DNA of 5,763 bases. Source: Methanobacteriota archaeon. Its GTDB lineage: Archaea > Halobacteriota > Syntropharchaeia > DAOWMC01. Positions 1-5,101 of the stretch are shown here, piece after piece (positions within the stretch are counted from its first letter, which is position 1; each line of letters opens with the position of its first letter). Position numbers and translations under genes: made by a program. The notes under the pieces were generated by a model that was given only the letters and a program-made list of their open reading frames with translations, was not told the origin of the DNA and did not search any database. The stretch covers positions 1 to 5,763 of the forward strand of contig DAOWMC010000083.1 of NCBI GenBank assembly GCA_030643285.1. The letters run 5' to 3'.

Positions 1-1
1 A

Positions 2-1093
2 TATGAAAAATTTTTTGAGGAAAATCGAAATACGGTTAAGTATGCTTGTCTACTCCACGATATTGGCCACGCTCCGTTTTCTCATATTTGCGAGGATTTT
101 TATGAGAGGGAAGAATGCGCGGAAATACTTTCCCAAAAAAGTTTTAATATAAAAACGGATGATATAAAAAAACTTTCACCACATGAACTCATGAGTTGCG
201 CTATTGCCTTGAAATGTTTTGACAAAGATTTAAGTGAACTTAGAGTTGATAAGGAGCTATTCTACAGAATGATAATAGGAGATAAATACGATTCTGATGA
301 TAAATGGGAATTAAATGTTTTTGTTGATATTCTAAATTCATTGTATGATGTAGATAAACTCGATTATATCCTAAGAGATAGTTTGATGACGGGAACAAAT
401 ATCACATCGTTAGACGAAGATAGGTTAATTAGGTCTTTTACGATAAATAACAAGAAGTTAGTTTTCTCGTCAAAATCACTAAGCGTAATATCAAATTTAG
501 TTTTTGGAAGAGATGCATTATATATGTGGGTATATAACCATCATGGCGTGGTGTATAACAATTCACTAATTCAGATGTATATAACTCATTTGATTGATAA
601 AGGTATAATCAAAAAAGAAGAATTTTTCTCTTTTGATGCCATTTCAAATCGTTTAATTGCTGATAGCGACATAATCCAGGTGTTAAAAAAATATAGAGAT
701 GAGGATGAACGTACAAAGAGATTATATGACCAATTATTTTCCAGGGAAAATCTAAAGCCAATTTGGAAGACACCATTCTATTTTAGAAAATGTGTATCTG
801 ATGCAGGACTACAAGATGATATCATAACGGATGCCAAAACCGGAAAGCTTGAGAGTGATCTTAAAAAGAGTTTAGATCTTAAAGATGACGATTTATATGT
901 TGTTATTGCAAAATTCAAGCCATTTAATCCAGATGACAGTAAAAATATATACATCGAAATAGATAAAGAAAATTGTAGATTTACAGAAATTTTTAAACAA
1001 TCAGTGCATCAGCAACAATTCGAAGAGCTTCCATATATATTTACAAAGGAGGATCTCAAAGAAAGGGTTGAAGGATACCTAAATAACCCTTGA
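2..1093 (+). CDS. HD-domain phosphohydrolase, dNTPase/SAMHD1-like class (5' end missing)
   Basis: The frame is open from base 2 to the TGA at 1091-1093, giving 363 visible residues; the start lies upstream of the window, so the ATG at 191 is internal. Visible residues 17-28 read LLHDIGHAPFSH, the HD signature with the His-Asp metal pair at 19-20 and further histidines at 23 and 28. SPHELMS (59-65) matches the conserved HE motif, and DVDKLDYILRDSLMTGT (116-132) matches the D-x-D-x-x-DY-x-x-RD element supplying the last metal ligand. Members of this family are metal-dependent phosphohydrolases; several, such as SAMHD1 and bacterial dGTPases, cleave dNTPs to nucleoside plus triphosphate. The exact substrate here is unknown. 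The first metal His of the family should lie before the window. The C-terminal half (about 140-363) is charged and I do not recognise it further. Base use is clearly more AT-rich than the downstream genes. Family confidence is high, substrate confidence low. Confidence 0.88.
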   Translation, partial: YEKFFEENRNTVKYACLLHDIGHAPFSHICEDFYEREECAEILSQKSFNIKTDDIKKLSPHELMSCAIALKCFDKDLSELRVDKELFYRMIIGDKYDSDDKWELNVFVDILNSLYDVDKLDYILRDSLMTGTNITSLDEDRLIRSFTINNKKLVFSSKSLSVISNLVFGRDALYMWVYNHHGVVYNNSLIQMYITHLIDKGIIKKEEFFSFDAISNRLIADSDIIQVLKKYRDEDERTKRLYDQLFSRENLKPIWKTPFYFRKCVSDAGLQDDIITDAKTGKLESDLKKSLDLKDDDLYVVIAKFKPFNPDDSKNIYIEIDKENCRFTEIFKQSVHQQQFEELPYIFTKEDLKERVEGYLNNP

Positions 1094-1117
1094 GGTTCCT
1101 AACCATCTTCTACATTA

Positions 1118-1130
1118 ACTTTGTCACATT
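1118..1130 (+). repeat. Left arm of 13-bp inverted repeat
   Basis: The sequence is ACTTTGTCACATT and is exactly complementary to 1320-1332. Similarity beyond the 13 bases is only patchy on either side, so this is the conserved core. Confidence 0.75.
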
Positions 1131-1191
1131 GACCTTTATAATCCAACCACTCACCTCTTGTCAGATAATACAATATAAACCCAGTTTAGCC

Positions 1192-1224
1192 ATCACCTCA
1201 ATAAAATAGATGGTTGAGGGTGAT
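1192..1224 (+). other. Stem-loop in the intergenic element
   Basis: ATCACCTCAA (1192-1201) pairs with TTGAGGGTGAT (1214-1224), ten pairs with one bulged G, around a 12-nt loop. It lacks a following T-run, so it does not look like a typical archaeal terminator for the HD gene. It overlaps the start of the short orphan frame. It could be a structural part of the candidate mobile element. Confidence 0.4.
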
Positions 1225-1312
1225 TCTGGAGGCTGCTGATTATGGATGTGATGTGGCCAAATGGTGCATTATTGAGGTAATTAAGGAGTGGGGAGAGGAT
1301 ATTAATGAATAA
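1214..1312 (+). pseudogene. Short orphan reading frame, possible C-terminal remnant of a lost gene
   Basis: The frame opens after a stop at 1202-1204 and ends with TAA at 1310-1312. Possible starts are TTG at 1214 or GTG at 1220, giving 30-32 residues. The peptide includes VILEAADYGCDVAKW and ends VIKEWGEDINE, a protein-like, amphipathic composition rich in acidic and aromatic residues. There is no convincing ribosome binding site. A TATA-like AATATAAA lies at 1172-1179. Because it ends 7 bp inside the right inverted-repeat arm, I read it as the likely tail of a deleted transposase. A real small protein or a chance frame are both possible. I do not recognise its family. Confidence 0.25.
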
Positions 1313-1319
1313 GTTTTTT

Positions 1320-1332
1320 AATGTGACAAAGT
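1320..1332 (-). repeat. Right arm of 13-bp inverted repeat
   Basis: AATGTGACAAAGT here is the exact reverse complement of 1118-1130. It lies 55 bp upstream of the srp54 start, so it could also sit within or beside the srp54 promoter region. Confidence 0.75.
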
Positions 1333-1352
1333 CAAGATAAAGGCACGCTCCT

Positions 1353-1383
1353 AAACATTTAAAAGCAATTAAAGCAGATGGTG
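1353..1383 (+). promoter_or_regulatory. Putative srp54 promoter and weak ribosome binding site
   Basis: An AT-rich TATA-like stretch containing TTTAAA (1358-1363) lies 24-30 bases before the srp54 ATG. GGTG at 1380-1383, four bases before the ATG, matches the anti-Shine-Dalgarno end of archaeal 16S rRNA only partly. If the TATA element is the real one, the transcript would be leaderless or nearly so and the GGTG would be largely irrelevant. No start-site data are available. Confidence 0.4.
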
Positions 1384-1387
1384 TAAC

Positions 1388-2713
1388 ATGGTTCTTGACA
1401 CACTTGGTAGTTCGCTTCGAGATGTAATGCGAAAGATAGCCAGAGCAAACCGAATAGATGAGCGAACCGTAAACGAGTTTGTAAAAGATATTCAAAGGGC
1501 GCTATTCAGTGCCGATGTGAATGTTAAACTTGTAATGGAATTATCGAATCGGATTAAAGAGCGTTCATTAAAAGACAAATTACCAAAAGGCGCAAATCCA
1601 AGAGAGCACATTTTAAGGATTGTTTATGAGGAGATGGTTAATATAATCGGTAAAGGCGCAGATGTTCCGATAGAACCTCAAACAATTCTTATGGTAGGAC
1701 TGCAGGGGTCAGGTAAAACTACATGTACGGCAAAACTTGCCAGATACTTCCAAAAAAAAGGGCTAAGACCAGGTGTGATATGTGCGGATATTTACAGACC
1801 AGGTGCGTTTGATCAGCTCAAACAACTCTGTGAGGGGATAGGAGTACCATGCTATGGTGATGAAAACGGAAAAAATGCAATTAAAATTGTTAAAGAAGGG
1901 ATGAAGGAGCTCCAGACAGATGTTAAAATCATCGACACAGCTGGCCGACATTCACTTGAAAAAGAACTTATCCGCGAGATGGAAAAGATAAATGGGATTT
2001 CAAAACCCGATCAAAAATTTCTTGTTCTGGATGCCGCGCTGGGGCAGGGTGCATCGGATCAGGCTCGTGCATTCAACGATTCGATAGGAATAAGTGCTGT
2101 AATAATTACAAAATTGGACGGGACAGCAAAGGGTGGAGGTGCACTGTCTGCTGTTTCGGAGACAAATTCCTGTATATCTTACATTGGTACAGGAGAAGCC
2201 GTAGACGATTTTGAACCATTTGAGCCCGATAGATTCATATCAAGGCTACTCGGTATGGGCGACATAAAGTCCCTGATCGAGCGGGCTGAGGAGTCCTTAG
2301 ACGAGGGTGACATAGATATAGATGCAATGCTTTCGGGAAGATTTACGCTAAAGGATATGTACAAGCAGCTAAGTCTGGTTAATAAACTCGGGCCAATTGG
2401 AAAGGTTATGGATATGCTGCCCTTTGGTAGTATGGGCATGGAAATAACTGATGATGAGTTTGCGGCAACAAAAGATAAACTTAACAAATTTAAGGTGATG
2501 ATGGACTCGATGACTGAAGAGGAACTTCAAAAACCAAGTATAATTACCGGTGGAAGGATCAGAAGGATTGCAAGAGGTTCGGGATCTGATCCGGAGGAAG
2601 TTAGAGAGCTTCTCAAGTACCACAAACTTATGAAACGTGCAATGAAGGGATTGAGAGGTGGAAAAATCGGAAAGATGTCAATGAAAAAGTTAACCGGTGG
2701 TTTTAAGTTTTAG
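1388..2713 (+). CDS. srp54: Signal recognition particle 54 kDa protein (SRP54 GTPase)
   Basis: The 441-residue product has the usual archaeal SRP54 length and begins [14 protein letters not shown], which fixes the ATG start. The N domain (about 1-90) is helical. The G domain carries the P-loop GLQGSGKTT (104-112), [11 protein letters not shown] (134-144), DTAGR (183-187), [11 protein letters not shown] (241-251) and GTGE (267-270). The C-terminal M domain follows, starting near 295, with [14 protein letters not shown] (334-347) and the SRP-RNA-binding element around [11 protein letters not shown] (390-400). SRP54 binds 7S RNA and emerging signal sequences and, through paired GTPase domains with FtsY, delivers ribosomes to the membrane translocon. 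All GTPase motifs are intact. The M domain is not unusually methionine-rich at its end ([14 protein letters not shown]), as is normal in archaea. gatA follows after 21 bp, suggesting co-transcription. Confidence 0.98.
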   Translation: MVLDTLGSSLRDVMRKIARANRIDERTVNEFVKDIQRALFSADVNVKLVMELSNRIKERSLKDKLPKGANPREHILRIVYEEMVNIIGKGADVPIEPQTILMVGLQGSGKTTCTAKLARYFQKKGLRPGVICADIYRPGAFDQLKQLCEGIGVPCYGDENGKNAIKIVKEGMKELQTDVKIIDTAGRHSLEKELIREMEKINGISKPDQKFLVLDAALGQGASDQARAFNDSIGISAVIITKLDGTAKGGGALSAVSETNSCISYIGTGEAVDDFEPFEPDRFISRLLGMGDIKSLIERAEESLDEGDIDIDAMLSGRFTLKDMYKQLSLVNKLGPIGKVMDMLPFGSMGMEITDDEFAATKDKLNKFKVMMDSMTEEELQKPSIITGGRIRRIARGSGSDPEEVRELLKYHKLMKRAMKGLRGGKIGKMSMKKLTGGFKF

Positions 2714-2725
2714 ATTTATCTAATT

Positions 2726-2730
2726 GTGAT
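2726..2730 (+). promoter_or_regulatory. GTGAT ribosome binding site that decides the gatA start
   Basis: GTGAT matches the GGAGGTGAT-type archaeal Shine-Dalgarno and lies four bases before the ATG at 2735. The same GTG could be read as an in-frame start three codons earlier, but its role as a binding site and the better ATG favour 2735. Confidence 0.5.
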
Positions 2731-2734
2731 TAAT

Positions 2735-4144
2735 ATGGAGACTGCCTGCAAACTTGCAAGTGATTTTAGAAATGGAAGATCCTGTGAGGAATTCATAGAA
2801 AAGCTATATGAAAATATAGACGAAAAGCTAAACACCTACATCACACTTTGCATGAAAAGTGCGCTGAAAAGTGCAAAAAAGGTGGATAAAAATGGAAAGG
2901 GTAGGCTTTTAGGGGTCCCAATTGCAATTAAAGATTCAATCTCAACTGAAGGTATCAAGACAACCTGTGCCTCTCACATTCTTGATGGATATATCCCCCC
3001 ATATGATGCCCATGTAATAGAACTTCTGAAAAAAGAGGGGGCAATTATAATCGGTAAGACAAATATGGATGAGTTTTCGATGGGTACCTCGACCGAGACC
3101 AGCTTCTATGGGCCAGCTAAAAACCCATGTAACCGGCGCCGGGTTCCAGGTGGATCATCTGGTGGTAGCGCCGCTACAATATCTGCCGGTGAAGTTCCTA
3201 TTGCACTTGGCTCTGATACAGGAGGGTCTATTCGATGCCCGGCATCGTTTTGTGGAATTGTAGGGCTTAAACCAACATACGGTCTTGTCTCAAGATATGG
3301 GCTTATAGCCTATGCAAATTCTCTGGAGCAGATAGGTCCGATGGCAAATGATGTCAGAGATACCGCACTTTTACTAGATATTATATCCGGCCATGATCAG
3401 CGAGATAGCACACAGATAGGGTCCTCTGGTGGATACCTTGATGCTTTAAGTGATGATATGCATGGTTTGAAGTTCGGTGTCCCCGAAGAATTTTTTGGAA
3501 AGGATGAAGATTCAATCGATCCACAAGTTGAAAAATCAGTTCGTGATGCAATTTCTACGTTTGAAGAGATGGGCGCCGAGCAAAAAAAAGTGGAGCTCCC
3601 CAATATAAAGTATGCCCTGGCTGCCTATTATATAATAGCAATGTCAGAGGCAAGTTCAAATCTTGCAAGGTTTGACGGACTTAGATACGGTCTGAGGGAA
3701 GGTAAAGACGAGGACTGGCACACCACGTTCTCAAATATCCGTGCAAAAGGTTTTGGAGCGGAAGTCAAAAGAAGGATTCTCATTGGAACGTATGCCCTTT
3801 CTGCTGGTTATTATGGAAAATATTATCTTAAGGCACTCTGTGTCAGAACGCTAATAAAACAGGATTTTGATTTTGCCCTGAAAGATTGCGATGTGTTGAT
3901 TGCCCCGACAATGCCCATTTTGGCCTTCGAGCTTGGTGAAAAGATTGATGATCCACTCTCACTTTATATGGCTGATGTAAATACGGTGCCAATCAACCTG
4001 GCAGGAGTTCCTTCAGTTTCAATTCCCTGTGGATTTTCCAGGAAGTTGCCAATAGGATTACAGATAATTGGTAGGCCATTTGAGGAAAAAACAATACTTA
4101 ACGCTGCTTATGCTTATGAACAGCAGGCCAATTCGGGAAATTGA
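2735..4144 (+). CDS. gatA: Glutamyl-tRNA(Gln)/aspartyl-tRNA(Asn) amidotransferase subunit A
   Basis: The product is a 469-residue amidase-signature protein. It releases ammonia from glutamine for conversion of Glu-tRNA(Gln) or Asp-tRNA(Asn) to the amide form in the GatCAB complex. The Ser-cisSer-Lys triad is complete: Lys66 in GVPIAIKDSI, Ser141 in GGSSGGSA and Ser165 in GSDTGGSIR. The spacing (75 and 24 residues) equals that of Staphylococcus aureus GatA (Lys79, Ser154, Ser178). EASSNLARFDGLRYG (305-319) and YMADVNTVPINLAG (411-424) are typical of GatA rather than of general amidases. In euryarchaea, GatDE normally handles Gln-tRNA, so Asn-tRNA is the likelier main product. The gene follows srp54 by 21 bp. 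No gatC precedes it and no gatB follows in the window, so its partners must be encoded elsewhere. The last residues (YAYEQQANSGN) are short but ordinary. Confidence 0.97.
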   Translation: METACKLASDFRNGRSCEEFIEKLYENIDEKLNTYITLCMKSALKSAKKVDKNGKGRLLGVPIAIKDSISTEGIKTTCASHILDGYIPPYDAHVIELLKKEGAIIIGKTNMDEFSMGTSTETSFYGPAKNPCNRRRVPGGSSGGSAATISAGEVPIALGSDTGGSIRCPASFCGIVGLKPTYGLVSRYGLIAYANSLEQIGPMANDVRDTALLLDIISGHDQRDSTQIGSSGGYLDALSDDMHGLKFGVPEEFFGKDEDSIDPQVEKSVRDAISTFEEMGAEQKKVELPNIKYALAAYYIIAMSEASSNLARFDGLRYGLREGKDEDWHTTFSNIRAKGFGAEVKRRILIGTYALSAGYYGKYYLKALCVRTLIKQDFDFALKDCDVLIAPTMPILAFELGEKIDDPLSLYMADVNTVPINLAGVPSVSIPCGFSRKLPIGLQIIGRPFEEKTILNAAYAYEQQANSGN

Positions 4145-4194
4145 TCAGGCTTGCCACACAAAGCAAAAGGTAAAATAGGGTTAATGTTAGAATG

Positions 4195-4204
4195 TTTAAA
4201 ATAT
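4195..4204 (+). promoter_or_regulatory. TATA box of the tRNA-Trp gene
   Basis: TTTAAAATAT lies with its centre about 31 bases before the mature tRNA 5' end at 4231. That places transcription start a few bases upstream of the tRNA, consistent with a short 5' leader removed by RNase P. The 86-bp stretch after gatA holds nothing else I recognise. Confidence 0.6.
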
Positions 4205-4230
4205 CTCGATAACGGGGTTTTACATTGAAT

Positions 4231-4388
4231 GGGGCTGTGGCCTAGTCAGGTAGGGCAACGGGCTCCAGCGGTGTTTGATGAAATACGGGTCGACTGAACG
4301 GGCCAGACACGGTCTGTTATGATGATCCGTTGGAGTACTAAAAGTCGAAGATACCCGTCGATCGTGTGTTCGAATCGCACCAGCCCCA
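4231..4388 (+). tRNA. tRNA-Trp (anticodon CCA) with an 84-nt intron
   Basis: The acceptor stem GGGGCTG (4231-4237) pairs perfectly with CAGCCCC (4381-4387), with discriminator A at 4388; CCA is not encoded. The D arm runs 4240-4256 with GG at 4249-4250. The anticodon stem is ACGGG (4258-4262) with CCCGT (4354-4358). The loop CTCCAG plus A (4263-4268 and 4353) has CCA at 4265-4267. The variable loop is 5 nt (4359-4363). The T arm is GTGTG (4364-4368), TTCGAAT, CGCAC (4376-4380). The intron occupies 4269-4352, the canonical place between nucleotides 37 and 38, so the mature tRNA has 74 nt before CCA addition. The splice junction looks like a relaxed bulge-helix-bulge, with AG^C and AU^A bulges and a central helix holding one C-A mismatch. 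Confidence 0.96.
4269..4352 (+). ncRNA. Box C/D guide RNA inside the tRNA-Trp intron
   Basis: The intron carries box C TTGATGA (4275-4281), D' CTGA (4294-4297), C' ATGATGA (4319-4325) and a D-like CTAA (4338-4341). Both C-to-D' and C'-to-D intervals are exactly 12 nt, the typical archaeal spacing. Upstream of D, CCGTTGGAG (4327-4335) pairs with CTCCAGCGG (4263-4271) with one G-U wobble; the fifth base before D (G4333) sits opposite C34. Upstream of D', ACGGGT (4285-4290) pairs with ACCCGT (4353-4358); the fifth base (G4289) sits opposite C39. The predicted products are 2'-O-methyl C34 and C39. The tRNA-Trp intron of Haloferax volcanii is known to guide methylation at the same two positions. 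The D'-C' spacer is 21 nt and contains a small hairpin. Partners would be L7Ae, Nop5 and fibrillarin. Confidence 0.88.
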
Positions 4389-4391
4389 ATG

Positions 4392-4472
4392 CAACCTTAA
4401 AAGAGGTTGATCAGTTTAGTCTGATCCCCATAAGGAGATCGGACGAAGGTTTGGAAAGGCCGGAGCCCTTCC
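4392..4472 (+). other. Run of stem-loops between tRNA-Trp and rps3ae
   Basis: Three hairpins follow one another. CAACCT (4392-4397) pairs with AGGTTG (4404-4409). GATCAG (4409-4414) pairs with CTGATC (4421-4426). GGAAAGGC (4453-4460) pairs with GCCCTTCC (4465-4472) around a CGGA loop with one A-C mismatch. CTGATCCC (4421-4428) can instead pair with GGAGATCGG (4434-4442) with one bulge, and GAAGG (4445-4449) can pair with CCTTC (4467-4471), so alternative folds exist. It could be a leader regulating eS1, a trailer of the tRNA transcript, or a separate small RNA. I match it to no known family. Confidence 0.4.
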
Positions 4473-4480
4473 ATTTTGAT

Positions 4481-4500
4481 CAAACTTTATAAAAAGTTTG
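4481..4500 (+). promoter_or_regulatory. Palindrome with a central TATAAA before rps3ae
   Basis: CAAACTT (4481-4487) and AAGTTTG (4494-4500) are perfect inverted copies around TATAAA (4488-4493). TTTATAAA (4486-4493) is a good archaeal TATA box, but start would then fall at about 4512-4518, on or inside the TTG start and after the ribosome binding site. In RNA, the palindrome forms a 7-bp hairpin ending directly before GGAGG. It may be a regulator site over a promoter or an RNA element controlling translation. Confidence 0.45.
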
Positions 4501-4507
4501 GGAGGAG
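4501..4507 (+). promoter_or_regulatory. Strong ribosome binding site of rps3ae
   Basis: GGAGGAG is a full Shine-Dalgarno match and lies 5-7 bases before the TTG at 4513. It decides between this TTG and an in-frame TTG at 4498, which lies before the binding site. Confidence 0.8.
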
Positions 4508-4512
4508 AAAAA

Positions 4513-5097
4513 TTGGCAAGAAAATCGCAAAAAGGAATAGATACGTGGAAATCAAAGAGATGGTACACTGTACTGGCACCTGAGATGTTTGGTAGGTCTA
4601 ATATTGGAGAAACCCCCTCAGATAAACCTGAAAAATTGATGGACAGGATTATAGAGACAACACTTGGTGACCTGGCGAATGACTACTCGAAACAGAATAC
4701 CAAATTAATCTTTAAAATATGTGATATTGATGGTGATACTGCTAACTCGAAATTCATTGGGCATCAATTATCACGGGACTATATACGGAGTCTGGTTAAA
4801 AGAAGAACCTCACGTATCGATGCAAACGTTGAAGTGACTACGTCTGATGGTTACACCCTCAGAGTGAAATCCTCATCCTTTACAATAAAACGGGCAAGAA
4901 CATCACATATTGAATCAATCAGGAAACTTATGGAAGAAAAATCAAAAGCGAAGGCAGAAGATCTTGAACTGAGTCAGTACATTCAGGAAATTGTTCTGGG
5001 TAAATTGTCGTCTGATATTTATAAAGATGCCAAACATATATATCCGCTTCGCAGGGTAGAGGTCAGAAAAACTGAAATATTATCAGAACCTTCATAG
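4513..5097 (+). CDS. rps3ae: Small ribosomal subunit protein eS1 (S3Ae)
   Basis: From the TTG the product is 194 residues beginning (M)[19 protein letters not shown], the usual length and N-terminus of archaeal S3Ae. Family segments in order are [20 protein letters not shown] (about 19-38), [12 protein letters not shown] (48-59), [15 protein letters not shown] (90-104), [14 protein letters not shown] (111-124) and, near the end, [17 protein letters not shown]. eS1 lies on the 30S platform near the mRNA exit and is shared by archaea and eukaryotes but absent from bacteria. The TTG start is supported by the strong ribosome binding site and by the family N-terminus; longer starts would add residues untypical of the family. 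The gene has a structured leader and is followed after 4 bp by apgM, which argues for a shared transcript. Confidence 0.96.
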   Translation: MARKSQKGIDTWKSKRWYTVLAPEMFGRSNIGETPSDKPEKLMDRIIETTLGDLANDYSKQNTKLIFKICDIDGDTANSKFIGHQLSRDYIRSLVKRRTSRIDANVEVTTSDGYTLRVKSSSFTIKRARTSHIESIRKLMEEKSKAKAEDLELSQYIQEIVLGKLSSDIYKDAKHIYPLRRVEVRKTEILSEPS

Positions 5098-5101
5098 TAT
5101 C

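Larger units (their letters stand above)
1118..1332. mobile_element. Candidate insertion-sequence remnant or MITE bounded by 13-bp inverted repeats
   Basis: This 215-bp segment is bounded by a perfect 13-bp inverted repeat, ACTTTGTCACATT at 1118-1130 and its reverse complement at 1320-1332. A chance match of that length within a 290-bp gap is unlikely. It fills most of the gap between the HD gene and srp54. Inside is a short orphan reading frame that stops 7 bp before the right arm, the layout expected for the C-terminal tail of a transposase after internal deletion. I see no clear target-site duplication outside the arms and cannot assign an IS family. An alternative is a pair of regulator sites or an RNA structure closed by a long-range stem. 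That it is a mobile-element relic is inference. Confidence 0.4.

Noticed and set aside
1048..1054. GGAGGAT, a strong ribosome-binding-site-like sequence near the 3' end of the HD gene
   Set aside because: It is inside the coding frame and no start codon with a useful frame follows.
1214..1260. Box C-like and CTGA sequences in the gap, as a possible C/D guide RNA
   Set aside because: The boxes are degenerate, the spacing is not 12 nt and no second box D follows.
1193..1495. Open frame on the minus strand, about 100 codons, across the gap and the srp54 start
   Set aside because: It overlaps the well-supported srp54 N-terminus, has no ribosome binding site and no family-like motif.
2179..2623. 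Two overlapping minus-strand frames inside srp54
   Set aside because: They are antisense to the conserved M domain and serine/isoleucine-rich as expected of a coding shadow.
2726..2734. GTG start for gatA three codons upstream of the ATG
   Set aside because: The GTGAT fits better as the ribosome binding site for the ATG at 2735, and the extra residues are not needed.
3069..3603. Plus-strand and minus-strand frames inside gatA
   Set aside because: They overlap the catalytic core of gatA and show no independent start signal.
4389..4480. T-rich terminator after tRNA-Trp
   Set aside because: The longest T-run is four bases (4474-4477), too weak to call an archaeal terminator.
4498..4500. TTG start for eS1 five codons upstream
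   Set aside because: It lies before the strong GGAGGAG and inside the palindrome, and would add residues unlike the family N-terminus.
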